Positions 52,640-61,814 of a DNA stretch of 64,000 nt are shown here, piece by piece. The stretch is from Flavihumibacter soli (GTDB lineage Bacteria; Bacteroidota; Bacteroidia; Sphingobacteriales; Sphingobacteriaceae): the NCBI RefSeq assembly GCF_010692725.1, contig NZ_JAAFZB010000095.1, forward strand, positions 620,001-684,000, read 5' to 3'. The position numbers and the translations under genes are program-made. Each line of letters begins with the position of its first letter. The stretch's first letter is position 1. The notes under the pieces were generated by a model. That model worked only from the letters and a program-made list of their open reading frames with translations, had not been told where the DNA came from and did no database searches.

Positions 52640-54160
52640 ATGTTAAGTAACAAAAGAGTCAGAGTACGTTTCGCACCGAGCCCAACCGGCGGCTTGCATT
52701 TGGGAGGAGTAAGAACCGTTTTATTTAATTATTTATTCGCCCGTAAGAACGGCGGCGATTTCATTTTACGAATAGAAGACACAGATCAGAACCGTTATGT
52801 CGATGGAGCTGAGCAATATATAGCCGACTGTTTAAAATGGTGCGGCCTGAATCCGGATGAAAGCCCTGAGAAAGGTGGCCCATTCGCGCCCTATCGTCAA
52901 AGCGAACGGAAAGAGAATTACAGGCAGTATGCAGAACAGCTTGTTAGGGATGGTTATGCTTACTACGCTTTCGATACGACGGAAGAACTGGAAGCACAAA
53001 GACAACAGACACCAAACTTTCGTTACGGTCACGGAAACCGCGAAGGCCTGAGGAATTCCCTGAACCTTCCTGACTCTGAAGTACAGGAACTGCTGTCGCA
53101 AAATGTGCCGCACGTGATCCGTATTAAAATGCCGGCCAATGAAACGGTCAGTTTCAATGATATGATCCGTGGGATCGTGAGTTTTGATACCAACCTGGTT
53201 GACGATAAAGTATTGCTGAAAGCTGATGGGATGCCGACTTATCACCTTGCCGTGGTTGTCGATGATTACCTGATGAAGATCAGTCATGCTTTCCGGGGCG
53301 AAGAGTGGTTGCCATCTGCTCCCGTTCATATCCTGTTATGGGATTACCTGGGTTGGAAGGCCGACATGCCTGAATGGGTGCATTTGCCCCTGATCCTGAA
53401 ACCGGATGGTAATGGTAAGTTAAGCAAGCGTGACGGCGATCGCCTTGGATTCCCGGTCTACGCTATGAACTGGAAAGATCCGAAAACAGGGGATGTAACG
53501 AAAGGCTTCCGGGAAATGGGCTACCTTCCGGAGGCCTTTATCAATATGCTCGCTCTTTTAGGCTGGAATGATGGAACGGAGCAGGAAATATTTACGCTCG
53601 ACGAACTAATCGAAAAGTTCTCGATAGAGCGGGTAAGTAAAGCGGGAGCGAAGTTCGACTTTGAAAAAGCTAAATGGTTCAGTCATGAATATATAATGCG
53701 AGCCGACAGTAAAGAGGTTAAAACAACTATCCTCCAAATCCTTAGCGATAAAGGTATCTCCGTAGCCGATGACGACTTCCTGGTAAATGTGATCAGCCTG
53801 GTGAAGGATCGTTTAACATTTCTCCAGGATTTCTGGGAGCAGGCCTCGTTCTTCTTCGAACAGCCTAAGGAATATGACCTGAATGCGGTAAAGCCTAAAT
53901 GGAACGATGATAAAACAGCCTTTTTCCGCGAATACATTTCCAGCCTGAACGGACACGGGAATTCAGCACCGGAACTTGAAGCCGCTTTTAAAGACCTTGC
54001 ACAGGCTAAAAATATTAAAGTGGGTGAGCTTATGCTGCCGCTGCGCGTGATGCTGGTGGGTGGTAAGTTCGGCCCGGGTGTATTTGAGATAGCAGCATTA
54101 TTAGGTAAGGAAGAGAGCATCAGCCGAATCGAGCTTGCGCTTTCTGCATTTACTTCATAA
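52640..54160 (+). CDS. gltX: Glutamyl-tRNA synthetase
   Basis: 506 aa. Start chosen at 52640 (MLSNKRVRVRFAPSPTGGLH); an in-frame ATG at 52559 would add 27 unrelated residues and run through the promoter. Signature HIGH-type PSPTGGLHLGG at residues 13-23 and KMSKS-type GKLSKRDGDRLG near residue 260. The domain order is that of a non-discriminating or discriminating bacterial GluRS; the sequence alone does not say which. Essential cytoplasmic enzyme. Followed by a repeat region rather than a gene. Confidence 0.97.
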   Translation: MLSNKRVRVRFAPSPTGGLHLGGVRTVLFNYLFARKNGGDFILRIEDTDQNRYVDGAEQYIADCLKWCGLNPDESPEKGGPFAPYRQSERKENYRQYAEQLVRDGYAYYAFDTTEELEAQRQQTPNFRYGHGNREGLRNSLNLPDSEVQELLSQNVPHVIRIKMPANETVSFNDMIRGIVSFDTNLVDDKVLLKADGMPTYHLAVVVDDYLMKISHAFRGEEWLPSAPVHILLWDYLGWKADMPEWVHLPLILKPDGNGKLSKRDGDRLGFPVYAMNWKDPKTGDVTKGFREMGYLPEAFINMLALLGWNDGTEQEIFTLDELIEKFSIERVSKAGAKFDFEKAKWFSHEYIMRADSKEVKTTILQILSDKGISVADDDFLVNVISLVKDRLTFLQDFWEQASFFFEQPKEYDLNAVKPKWNDDKTAFFREYISSLNGHGNSAPELEAAFKDLAQAKNIKVGELMLPLRVMLVGGKFGPGVFEIAALLGKEESISRIELALSAFTS

Positions 54161-54170
54161 AATTGAATCC

Positions 54171-54344
54171 TGATCCTGAAGGAATCAAAGGTTTATAAAG
54201 CTGTCTGTGCATTATTCTGACAAGTCCGAAGGTGTCGAACAATTTTTAAGGTTCTGATCGATACGTTATGTGCGACCGCCTCCGGGGTCGGAAACATTGG
54301 GTTGCACTAATTTCTACAACCTTCGATACCTTCGGCATCGTTCC
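54171..54344 (+). repeat. Palindromic intergenic repeat, copy A
   Basis: About 170 nt, co-linear with copy B at 54426-54596. Shared blocks in order: GATCCnGAAGGnATCAAAGG (start), AGGTGTCGAACAATTT, a variable hairpin (here CGACC/GGTCG at 54273-54290), TTGnACTAATTTnTAC, and a terminal CCTTC-type/GCATCG end (CGATACCTTCGGCATCG at 54324-54340). It contains several short hairpins and only chance reading frames. Confidence 0.7.
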
Positions 54345-54425
54345 ACTAAGGCAAAGTTCATTGCAAGTTGTATCTAAGCCGTCAGCATTGCGGTTATCGC
54401 CGGGATGTAAGGTGAGGACAAACCA

Positions 54426-54596
54426 TGATCCCGAAGGGATCAAAGGTTTATAGAAGCTCTTTGTGCAAATGCCATCACGACCCCAGAGGTGTCGAACAAT
54501 TTCTTAAAGGCTACTTTCAATGTTAATGTGAGACTGCCTGTCGGAAAAACAGGTTGTACTAATTTATACCGACTTTCGGGACCTTCTGCATCGTCC
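54426..54596 (+). repeat. Palindromic intergenic repeat, copy B
   Basis: Direct repeat of copy A about 255 nt away, beginning with the palindrome GATCCCGAAGGGATC (54427-54441). The unit ends GGACCTTCTGCATCGTCC. The spacer between copies (54345-54425) is not obviously repeated. Similar repeats with these phrases are, as I recall, dispersed in Sphingobacteriales genomes. Confidence 0.7.
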
Positions 54597-54613
54597 ATCA
54601 ACGCAAATTCACT

Positions 54614-55357
54614 TTATTTAAACACTGCGCTTAGCGATTGTTTCATCCTCTGTACTTTCGCGCTGCTGGTTTCCATGATGGCAAAGTCTCCATCCTGCTT
54701 AGCTAGATCCCCGGAGGCGTGATAGCTCATTGCTGAGACAACAGTTGTTTTTGCCGTGCTGTGAAACTGCCTGACCCCGGTCTTTTCGGCAATAAGCGCA
54801 ATATTTTCTTCCGTAATTCCTGAACCGGCCATAATGGCAATGCGAGCGCCTGCCTGCTCAACAAGCTTTTTTAACTTGTCAGGCGCATCGGCAGCGCTTA
54901 ATTCTCCGCCGGAGGTGAGCACCCGCTGGCATCCAAGTGAAATGATATCTTCCAATCCTCTTTCGAGGTCATTGCAACGGTCAAAAGCACGGTGGAAAGT
55001 GACCTGCATGGGCTGAGCCAGCTTTACAAGTTCGCTGCATCTTGCTGTATCGATGCTGCCATCTCCATTTAATATGCCGATAACCACACCTTCGCATCCG
55101 GCATTCTTACAAAACGAGATGTCCTGCTTCATTATTGCAAACTCTTCGTCAGAATACAGGAAATCACCGCCGCGGGGCCTGATAATAGGAAACACCGGGA
55201 TAGAAAGCAGCTTTTTACACTGCATGATCATACCGGCCGAAGGAGTTGTTCCTCCTTCAGCCATATTATCGCATAATTCAATCCGACTGGCCCCTCCCAG
55301 TTGAGCGGCTAAAGCTGATAATATTGAATTTGCGCAGATCTCTAACTCAAAGTCCAT
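54614..55357 (-). CDS. cutC: CutC-family protein
   Basis: 247 aa, the usual TIM-barrel length. Recognisable CutC blocks: LEICANSILSALAAQLGGAS at the N-terminus, RIELCDNMAEGGTTPSAGM, PIIRPRGGDFLYSDEE, and VTFHRAFDRCNDLERGLEDI with LTSGG following. CutC was named for copper homeostasis, but its biochemical role is not settled. The start overlaps the stop of the glycosylasparaginase gene by one base, so they are co-transcribed. Confidence 0.94.
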   Translation of the reverse strand: MDFELEICANSILSALAAQLGGASRIELCDNMAEGGTTPSAGMIMQCKKLLSIPVFPIIRPRGGDFLYSDEEFAIMKQDISFCKNAGCEGVVIGILNGDGSIDTARCSELVKLAQPMQVTFHRAFDRCNDLERGLEDIISLGCQRVLTSGGELSAADAPDKLKKLVEQAGARIAIMAGSGITEENIALIAEKTGVRQFHSTAKTTVVSAMSYHASGDLAKQDGDFAIMETSSAKVQRMKQSLSAVFK

Positions 55358-56388
55358 TAATAATAGCTTTTACCCTTGATCAGGGTATCCTGCGATTCCT
55401 TATTGCAAACCGCAAAGCTGAATCCCTTCTGAATGGCGTAGGCACCGTATTGTCCTTTTTTATTCAAGGCTAAGAATCCAACCTGGATCTCTTTGGCTGT
55501 TTCGGGTTTCTTTTTGATGATGCGCATGACCGCTTCTTTACAAGCTTCTTCAGGCGGATATCCCTGGCGCATCAGCTCAACGACAAGAAAACTGCCCACG
55601 TTGCGGATCACTTCCTCACCAACGCCGGTAGATGTGGCACCGCCGATCTCATTGTCTACATATAATCCGGCCCCGATGATGGGCGAGTCACCGACACGGC
55701 CATGCATCTTATAAGCCATTCCGCTGGTCGTGCAGGCTCCCGACAGGTTGCCCTTGGCATCCATAGCCAGCATACCGATGGTATCATGGTTATATTCATT
55801 ACCGGGAAGTTTCCGCGGGCTGAAATTCTTATTCTCTATATTGATGACCGGCTTATATTCCGCTTTTTTCAACCATTCTTTCCAGGCCTTCTCTGCTTCT
55901 GCCGTCAGAAGGTTTGTTCTTTTAAATCCCTGCTCAAGGGCGAACTGCAAAGCGCCGTCACCTACCAGCATGACATGCGGTGTTTTTTCCATCACCTTAC
56001 GCGCAACTGATATAGGGTGCATAATGTGCTGCAGTGCAGCCACACTCCCGCAGTTACCAAATTCATCCATAATACAGGCATCGAGAGTAACCTTTCCATC
56101 GCGGTCAGGCAACCCGCCATAACCTACACTCTGGTTCTTCACATCTGCTTCAGGGACATGAACACCTTTTTCAACGGCATCCAATGCCCTGCCATTATTC
56201 CGAAGAACTTCCCAGGCAGCAGCATTAGCTGCGATTCCGAAGTCCCAGGTTGAAATAACGATCGGATTGTTTTCGAGAGGCTGAATATGATCTTCCTGAA
56301 ACGGTGCTGACCATACTTCTCCCGGGACCAGTAAGGCGGCGGCTCCCGCGACGGCAGATTGAGTAATAAATTTACGACGGTTGAACAT
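55357..56388 (-). CDS. N4-(beta-N-acetylglucosaminyl)-L-asparaginase
   Basis: 343 aa. An Ntn-hydrolase that cuts the GlcNAc-Asn linkage of N-glycans. The N-terminal leader has a Tat-like MFNRRKFITQSAVAGAAALL region. Autocleavage occurs before the nucleophile Thr203 in NHDTIGMLAMD, with the conserved SGMAYKMHGRVGDSPIIGAG downstream. The arrangement and length match glycosylasparaginases rather than isoaspartyl peptidases. Periplasmic location is inferred from the twin-Arg leader. Co-transcribed with cutC; the upstream M28 peptidase gene is 54 nt away on the same strand. Confidence 0.93.
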   Translation of the reverse strand: MFNRRKFITQSAVAGAAALLVPGEVWSAPFQEDHIQPLENNPIVISTWDFGIAANAAAWEVLRNNGRALDAVEKGVHVPEADVKNQSVGYGGLPDRDGKVTLDACIMDEFGNCGSVAALQHIMHPISVARKVMEKTPHVMLVGDGALQFALEQGFKRTNLLTAEAEKAWKEWLKKAEYKPVINIENKNFSPRKLPGNEYNHDTIGMLAMDAKGNLSGACTTSGMAYKMHGRVGDSPIIGAGLYVDNEIGGATSTGVGEEVIRNVGSFLVVELMRQGYPPEEACKEAVMRIIKKKPETAKEIQVGFLALNKKGQYGAYAIQKGFSFAVCNKESQDTLIKGKSYY

Positions 56389-56442
56389 AGCGGATAATGG
56401 GTATAAAAAACCTAAAGTACATAATTTTCAGACTAAGCAGCA

Positions 56443-57399
56443 TCAGTCTTGCTTAATAAAATCAATTGGCTCTTCCCTGGCAGACAGCGTTAAGACCGCC
56501 TTATAGATATAGTCGCAAACCTGCTTTTCGCCCTTTATATTGATCAGTGCTGCTTTATCCTCCGGTTTATGATATTGGGGATGCCCGCCGGTATGGAGGC
56601 CCAGGACTGAAATGTTTTTCTTGTAAAAAGAAACATGATCCGAGCCGCCAACTTCGCCCGCATGTACGATCGGATTTAAGTTGAACTCAGCCCCCAGACC
56701 CTTCATAAGTTCCATGCCCTTACTGAATGTGCCGGCACCGCCCATGTAAATATGGCCGGAATCATTTAACCGGCCCACCATATCCATATTGACCATCAGG
56801 CGGATCTGATCTAAGGGCACTGGCGGATGCGATGTAACATATTTTGATCCCAGCAGACCCTGCTCTTCAGCGCCGAAAGCCATTACCAGGATGCTCCGCT
56901 TTAACAAACTCCTGTTAGCAGCCAGCTTTTCCGCGATCTCAAGTAAAGCAGCTGTGCCGCTGGCATTGTCATCAGCGCCATGATGAACAGCCACCGTGTC
57001 CGGACTTTTGGAAGAAGGGCCTCCCATTCCCAGGTGGTCGTAATGGGCACCTAACACAATATATTCATTTTTCAGAATCGGATCGCTGCCTTCGATCAGC
57101 CCGATCACATTCCAGGTCTTCACAACCGGTGTATCCGGAACTCCTTTCTTCACCCGGAGCTTTGCATTGAACTCCTGGAAATAAGAATCCCCCATTTTAC
57201 TGATTCCCGAACTGCGGAAGTCTTTCCGGAGATATTTAACGACGCGCTGGTTCTCTTTCGAACCCGGATAACGGCCCTTCATCCGCCCGGATGACAGGAA
57301 CTCGATGTGATCTTTAATTTCACTGGTAGTTATCTCTGTCTGCGCATTTACCTTGTTAAAGCTTAACAGGCTGAGGATAAAAAATATTAGTAACTTCAT
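56443..57399 (-). CDS. Secreted M28-family zinc aminopeptidase
   Basis: 318 aa. Signal peptide MKLLIFFILSLLSFNKVNA/Q. Zinc ligands of M28: His in GAHYDHLG, bridging Asp in HGADDNASGT, catalytic Glu-Glu in GAEEQGLLGS, Asp in VNMDMVGRL and His in GGSDHVSFY. It should release N-terminal residues from peptides in the periplasm. Upstream in a probable operon with glycosylasparaginase and cutC; glycopeptide breakdown is a plausible combined role (inference). Divergent from the osmC-type gene. Confidence 0.93.
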   Translation of the reverse strand: MKLLIFFILSLLSFNKVNAQTEITTSEIKDHIEFLSSGRMKGRYPGSKENQRVVKYLRKDFRSSGISKMGDSYFQEFNAKLRVKKGVPDTPVVKTWNVIGLIEGSDPILKNEYIVLGAHYDHLGMGGPSSKSPDTVAVHHGADDNASGTAALLEIAEKLAANRSLLKRSILVMAFGAEEQGLLGSKYVTSHPPVPLDQIRLMVNMDMVGRLNDSGHIYMGGAGTFSKGMELMKGLGAEFNLNPIVHAGEVGGSDHVSFYKKNISVLGLHTGGHPQYHKPEDKAALINIKGEKQVCDYIYKAVLTLSAREEPIDFIKQD

Positions 57400-57527
57400 G
57401 CGACGGCTAAAATATCATAATGGCTTTAAACTCTGTCGTAATTTATTGAAATCTCCTCTCAGTAAAACTACAACCGGCTTTCATCGTTATTGAATTCAAC
57501 ACTTTAAACCAAAATAAAACAAGTATC

Positions 57528-57974
57528 ATGGCATTAAAAAGAAGAGCAACATCAAAATGGCAGGGCAGCGGTGCACAGGGCAGCGGCACGCTCAACGGCG
57601 TGAGCGGTGTATTAAAAGACACCCCATATAATACGAAAGCTCGTTTCGAAAACGAGGACGGCATGGCCGGGACTAATCCGGAAGAACTGATAGCTGCAGC
57701 ACATGCCGGATGTTTCAATATGGCCCTTAGTTTTCAGATAGACGGGGCGGGCTTTACAGCAGACGAACTGGAAACGACAGCCGTCGTCACAGTCGATAAA
57801 GTGGATGATGGCTACGCCATTACTGATATCCTGCTCGACCTTAAAGGTAGGGTAAGCGGAATGGACGAAGCGAAATTTAAAGAGCTTGCCGAAAAGGCCA
57901 AAGCAGGCTGCCCGGTGTCGAAAGCCCTTTCGGCAGTTCCAATCACGCTGAACGTTACCTTTAACAAGGCTTAA
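57528..57974 (+). CDS. OsmC-family peroxiredoxin
   Basis: 148 aa. Starts MALKRRATSKWQGSGAQGSG, typical of OsmC. Two reactive cysteines are present: one in AAAHAGCFNMAL and one in KAGCPVSKAL, with GTNPEELIAAAHAG as the family signature. OsmC proteins reduce organic hydroperoxides in the cytoplasm. Monocistronic between the divergent M28 gene and a structured repeat region; no terminator of classical form follows. Confidence 0.94.
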   Translation: MALKRRATSKWQGSGAQGSGTLNGVSGVLKDTPYNTKARFENEDGMAGTNPEELIAAAHAGCFNMALSFQIDGAGFTADELETTAVVTVDKVDDGYAITDILLDLKGRVSGMDEAKFKELAEKAKAGCPVSKALSAVPITLNVTFNKA

Positions 57975-58040
57975 ATTAAATAATAATCCTGCCTGACATT
58001 GCTGAACATTCTGAGAAAAATTCAGATCTCAGTACCAACA

Positions 58041-58123
58041 GATTTGTTCGGGTCTGACTCAGACCAGGTAGTGGTCAAGTCCATCAATTCATGGACATGA
58101 CTGCTACCTGACCTGAACAAATC
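58041..58123 (-). repeat. Structured dispersed repeat, copy 2
   Basis: A long imperfect hairpin: outer arms GATTTGTTCGGGT (58041-58053) and ACCTGAACAAATC (58111-58123) pair at all but one position; inner arms 58065-58084 and 58091-58110 pair at 17 of 20 positions around a CAATTC loop; a side palindrome GTCTGA-C-TCAGAC sits at 58052-58064. On the minus strand 58116-58095 matches 35707-35728 at 21 of 22 positions. Confidence 0.75.
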
Positions 58124-58270
58124 CGCGGGGAGAACCCTCCCTGCATCATCCGCGAGTTTCCTATTTCGCCGTTAAAAATCCTGGTTAAATGCATTTACTC
58201 TTAAAATGTGTCGCGGAAGTATTTAACCCTGGTTAAAGTTTTCTCTTCTTGTTTAAATAATCGTAATGGT
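58124..58270. other. Intergenic sequence without a recognised feature
   Basis: The roughly 150 nt between the structured repeat and the tricorn-like gene promoter holds no credible coding frame and no clear hairpin. Confidence 0.5.
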
Positions 58271-58279
58271 GTATCTTGA
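58249..58279 (+). promoter_or_regulatory. Candidate promoter of tricorn-like protease gene
   Basis: TTG at 58249-58251, 20-nt spacer, TATCTTGA at 58272-58279. The placement favours translation from the ATG at 58300 rather than the TTG/ATG pair at 58276/58279. Confidence 0.5.
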
Positions 58280-58299
58280 TGAAATCTTACCATTTCATT

Positions 58300-61200
58300 A
58301 TGAGGAAACTGTTATCAATCGCTTTCGCCGGTTTGTTTGTACTTCCGCAGCTTGTCAGTGCCATAGACATCAAAGACACCCGGATGCTGGCTCAGCCTGC
58401 GGTAAGTAATTCGCACATCGCCTTTATCTATGCCGAAGATCTCTGGCTGGCAAACCTGGATGGTTCGCAACCAAGAAGGCTCACAGTAGACGAAGGGATA
58501 GAATCCAGCCCGGTCTTCTCACCCGATGGAAGTCTTATTGCGTTCAGTGCGCAATATGACGGTAACACCGATGTGTTTACCGTACCCGTTGAAGGAGGTG
58601 TTCCCAAAAGGCTAACCTGGCACCCGGGTGCAGACCTTGTAAGGAGTTTTACTACTGACGGTAAATCCGTTCTGTTCATCTCACAGAGGGAAGTTTTCAC
58701 CAACCGTTATGCCCAGCTTTTTACAGTTCCATTAACGGGCGGCCTTCCTAAAAAGATTGACGTTCCCAATGCAAATCATGCCGTTTATTCTCCCGACGGT
58801 AAACATATAGCCTACACACCTATTAATGACGCCTTCAAACAGTGGAAGAATTATCGCGGCGGTTCCATTGCTAATATCTGGCTGTTTTCCCTTGGTGACA
58901 ATTCAGTGGTTAAGATTCCTCAGCCCGAATCCGGCAGCAATGATACCGGCCCCATGTGGATGGGAAATACGATCTATTTCCGGAGCGACAGAAATGGCGA
59001 TTTCAATTTATACTCATACGACATACCCTCAAAGAATATTAAACAACTGACGCAATTCAAGGATTTTCCGGTCCTGAACGCATCGGCGGGTAATGGGAAG
59101 ATCATTTTCGAGCAGGCAGGATACCTGCATATTTTTGATCCGGCCACATCCGCGTCTAAAAAACTTACTGTCGGAATCGCTGCCGATCTTCTTGAATTGC
59201 GAGCTCGCTTTGTGAAAGGCAGCAGTTACATTCGCAGTGCGGATATCTCTCCTTCCGGGTCAAGGGCAGTCTTTGATTTTCGCGGCGATGTTCTTACTCT
59301 TCCAGCAGAAAAAGGGGATGCCCGGAATCTGACGACTACTACATCTGCCCATGAAAAATATCCGTCATGGTCGCCCGACGGTCGCTCGGTAGCTTACTTC
59401 TCCGACCAGTCGGGCGAATACCTGCTGCATGTGAAAGCGCAGGACGGTAAGGGCGAAGCGAAGCAATATAAAATGCAGGGGACAGGCTTTTACGCTTTCC
59501 CGAAATGGTCGCCCGACAGCAAGAAGATCAGCTATGTTGATAATGGGAGGAACTTATACATACTGGACCTGGCTTCAGGCAATTCGAAAAAGATTGACTC
59601 GGATGAACTTTATGTACCGGGTCCGTTCAGGGACATGGCCGGTGACTGGTCGCCGGACTCAAGATGGCTGGCCTATACCAAAGTGACCGAGACGCAGTTC
59701 AAGCGGATATTGCTTTATTCAGTGGATGAGCAGAAAGCTTACTCTATGACCGATGGTTTAAGTGATGCCGCCGATCCTAAGTTCGACCGCCATGGTAAAT
59801 ACCTGTTTTTCTTTGCCTCCACCGATGCGGGACCCGTCGTAAACTGGTTTGACCAATCCAATGCGGATATGCGGTCGAGCAGTTCTATCTACCTGGTAAC
59901 ACTTCAAAAGGAGACAATTTCTCCTTTAGCAAAAGAGAGCGACGAGGAATCACCTGCGAAAGAACCTGCAGTTGAAAAAGCAAAACCGGATAAGAAAGAT
60001 ACTAAAGCTGTAGCCGAAAGTAAACCGGCGGCAATGCGCATTGACTGGGAGGATATTCAGAACCGGATAGTCGATCTCCCTGTTCCCGCGGGAAACCTGG
60101 GTAATCTGGCGATCGAGGATGAAGGAAAGATATTGTATGTCTCTTATAGCTACAATGATCCGGGTCCGGGCATGATGCACCTGTACGATCTGAAGAAACG
60201 CAAGGATTCTGAAGTGACCGAAATGAATGGCTTCACCTTGTCGGCGGATGGAAAGAAGATGCTTTATTTAAAGGAGAATGCCTGGTTCATCAGCAATTCA
60301 GGAGAAAAACCTGAAACCGGTAAAGGTCCCTTAAATACGAATGATCTGCAGGTGAAGATCGATCCGGCGAAAGAGTGGCCGCAGATCTTTGACGAAGCCT
60401 GGCGGGTGAACCGCGATTATTTTTACGATCCGGGCATGCATGGAACTGACTGGGCTGCAATGAAAAAGAAATATGCCGTCTTCCTTCCGGACCTGGCAAG
60501 CCGGAGTGATCTGAACATGCTGATCCAGTGGATGTGCAGTGAACTGGCTGTCGGTCACCACCGGATATCAGGAGCCGGCGACCGACTGAACAACCCGGAA
60601 CGGGTACCCGGCGGTTTACTGGGAGCTGATTACAGCCTCGAGAATAACCGCTACCGCTTTAAGAAGATCTATGGCGGTTTAAACTGGAATCCCAAACTCC
60701 GCTCACCTTTAACGGAGCCGGGTGTGAACGCCAAACCGGGTGAATACCTCCTGGCCGTGAATGGGCAGAATGTTGAATCATCTGACAACCTCTTCCAGTT
60801 CTTTGAGAATACCTCAGGCAAAATAGTTGAGTTAACCATCGGGCCGAATCCTGATATGAAAGGATCGCGGGTGGTGAAGGTGGTGCCAGTGGATAACGAA
60901 TTTGCCCTTCGGAACCGGGATTGGGTTGAAGGAAATCTTCGGAAGGTAAATGAGGCAACGAAAGGGCAGGTAGCCTATGTATATGTTCCCAATACGGCTG
61001 AATTAGGTCATGAATATTTCAAACGTTATTTCTTTCCGCAGGCCAACAAGAAAGCGATCATCATAGACGAGCGTTTTAACGGCGGCGGGCAACTCGCCGA
61101 CTATTATATTGATCTGCTCCAAAGGCCTTACCAGGCACACTGGAATATGCGCTATGGGAAGGATCTTAAGACGCCGGGAGCGTCTATTCAGGGGCCCAAA

Positions 61201-61572
61201 GTGATGATCATTGATGAGACAGCCGGCTCGGGTGGCGACATGCTGCCCTGGATGTTCAGGAAGTATAAAGTGGGCACTCTTGTTGGAAAGCGCACATGGG
61301 GCGGCCTTGTTGGTATCCTCGGTTTCCCGGAATTTATTGACGGTGGCTCTGTAACCGCACCAAACGTTGCTATCTGGACCAATGATGGTTTCATTGTTGA
61401 GAATGTAGGTATTGCACCGGATATTGAAGTTGAGCAATGGCCTTCAGAGGTTCTGAAAGGCAGAGATCCGCAGTTGGAGAAGGCTATCGAAGTAGCCCTG
61501 AAGGAACTGGAGAAAAATCCCCAGCCGGAAGCGGTTCGGCCTCCTTATCCTGTCCGGGCAATAAAAGAATAA
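58300..61572 (+). CDS. Tricorn-like S41 protease with beta-propeller
   Basis: 1090 aa from the ATG at 58300 (signal peptide MRKLLSIAFAGLFVLPQLVS/A); alternative starts at 58276 and 58279 overlap the promoter. N-terminal PD40/WD40-type propeller repeats (LTVDEGIESSPVFSPDGSLI, YPSWSPDGRSVAYFSDQ, FPKWSPDSKKISYVDNG); a Lys-rich linker at about 545-580; then a helical C1, PDZ and S41 protease domain. The catalytic Ser is about residue 977 in DETAGSGGDMLPWM, and DERFNGGGQ resembles the conserved upstream motif. Tricorn-type proteases degrade peptides in a large cage; this secreted form is common in Bacteroidota. Confidence 0.93.
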   Translation: MRKLLSIAFAGLFVLPQLVSAIDIKDTRMLAQPAVSNSHIAFIYAEDLWLANLDGSQPRRLTVDEGIESSPVFSPDGSLIAFSAQYDGNTDVFTVPVEGGVPKRLTWHPGADLVRSFTTDGKSVLFISQREVFTNRYAQLFTVPLTGGLPKKIDVPNANHAVYSPDGKHIAYTPINDAFKQWKNYRGGSIANIWLFSLGDNSVVKIPQPESGSNDTGPMWMGNTIYFRSDRNGDFNLYSYDIPSKNIKQLTQFKDFPVLNASAGNGKIIFEQAGYLHIFDPATSASKKLTVGIAADLLELRARFVKGSSYIRSADISPSGSRAVFDFRGDVLTLPAEKGDARNLTTTTSAHEKYPSWSPDGRSVAYFSDQSGEYLLHVKAQDGKGEAKQYKMQGTGFYAFPKWSPDSKKISYVDNGRNLYILDLASGNSKKIDSDELYVPGPFRDMAGDWSPDSRWLAYTKVTETQFKRILLYSVDEQKAYSMTDGLSDAADPKFDRHGKYLFFFASTDAGPVVNWFDQSNADMRSSSSIYLVTLQKETISPLAKESDEESPAKEPAVEKAKPDKKDTKAVAESKPAAMRIDWEDIQNRIVDLPVPAGNLGNLAIEDEGKILYVSYSYNDPGPGMMHLYDLKKRKDSEVTEMNGFTLSADGKKMLYLKENAWFISNSGEKPETGKGPLNTNDLQVKIDPAKEWPQIFDEAWRVNRDYFYDPGMHGTDWAAMKKKYAVFLPDLASRSDLNMLIQWMCSELAVGHHRISGAGDRLNNPERVPGGLLGADYSLENNRYRFKKIYGGLNWNPKLRSPLTEPGVNAKPGEYLLAVNGQNVESSDNLFQFFENTSGKIVELTIGPNPDMKGSRVVKVVPVDNEFALRNRDWVEGNLRKVNEATKGQVAYVYVPNTAELGHEYFKRYFFPQANKKAIIIDERFNGGGQLADYYIDLLQRPYQAHWNMRYGKDLKTPGASIQGPKVMIIDETAGSGGDMLPWMFRKYKVGTLVGKRTWGGLVGILGFPEFIDGGSVTAPNVAIWTNDGFIVENVGIAPDIEVEQWPSEVLKGRDPQLEKAIEVALKELEKNPQPEAVRPPYPVRAIKE

Positions 61573-61611
61573 CTATTTGACATCGCTTCAAATTATTCTT
61601 CTGGTTGCTCA

Positions 61612-61646
61612 TTTATAGCCGCATCTTGTAAAAATGCGGCTATAAA
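61612..61646 (+). terminator. Probable terminator after tricorn-like gene
   Basis: A 13-bp perfect stem TTTATAGCCGCAT/ATGCGGCTATAAA with a 9-nt loop. No T-run follows, so termination strength is uncertain. Confidence 0.6.
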
Positions 61647-61678
61647 TTGGCGTCCTAAATATTATTGATTTATCTTTA
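61647..61678 (+). promoter_or_regulatory. Candidate promoter of the last barrel gene
   Basis: TTG at 61647-61649, 21-nt spacer, TATCTTTA at 61671-61678, giving a leader of about 130 nt before the ATG at 61815. Confidence 0.5.
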
Positions 61679-61814
61679 ATAACAGATCACGTTATAGTAA
61701 TTCCCATTTATTTTCTATTGAACCCGGCTGCCTGTTAGATTAGCCCTTTCCCTCCCATTTCCACGTTCGCACTCATTCATCTTTTAAGAATCATTCATTT
61801 AAAGATAGTCTGAA

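Noticed and set aside
54268-54453. Short frames in the gltX-cutC gap as genes
   Set aside because: They fall in a palindromic intergenic repeat, have no recognisable protein pattern, and exist on both strands by chance.
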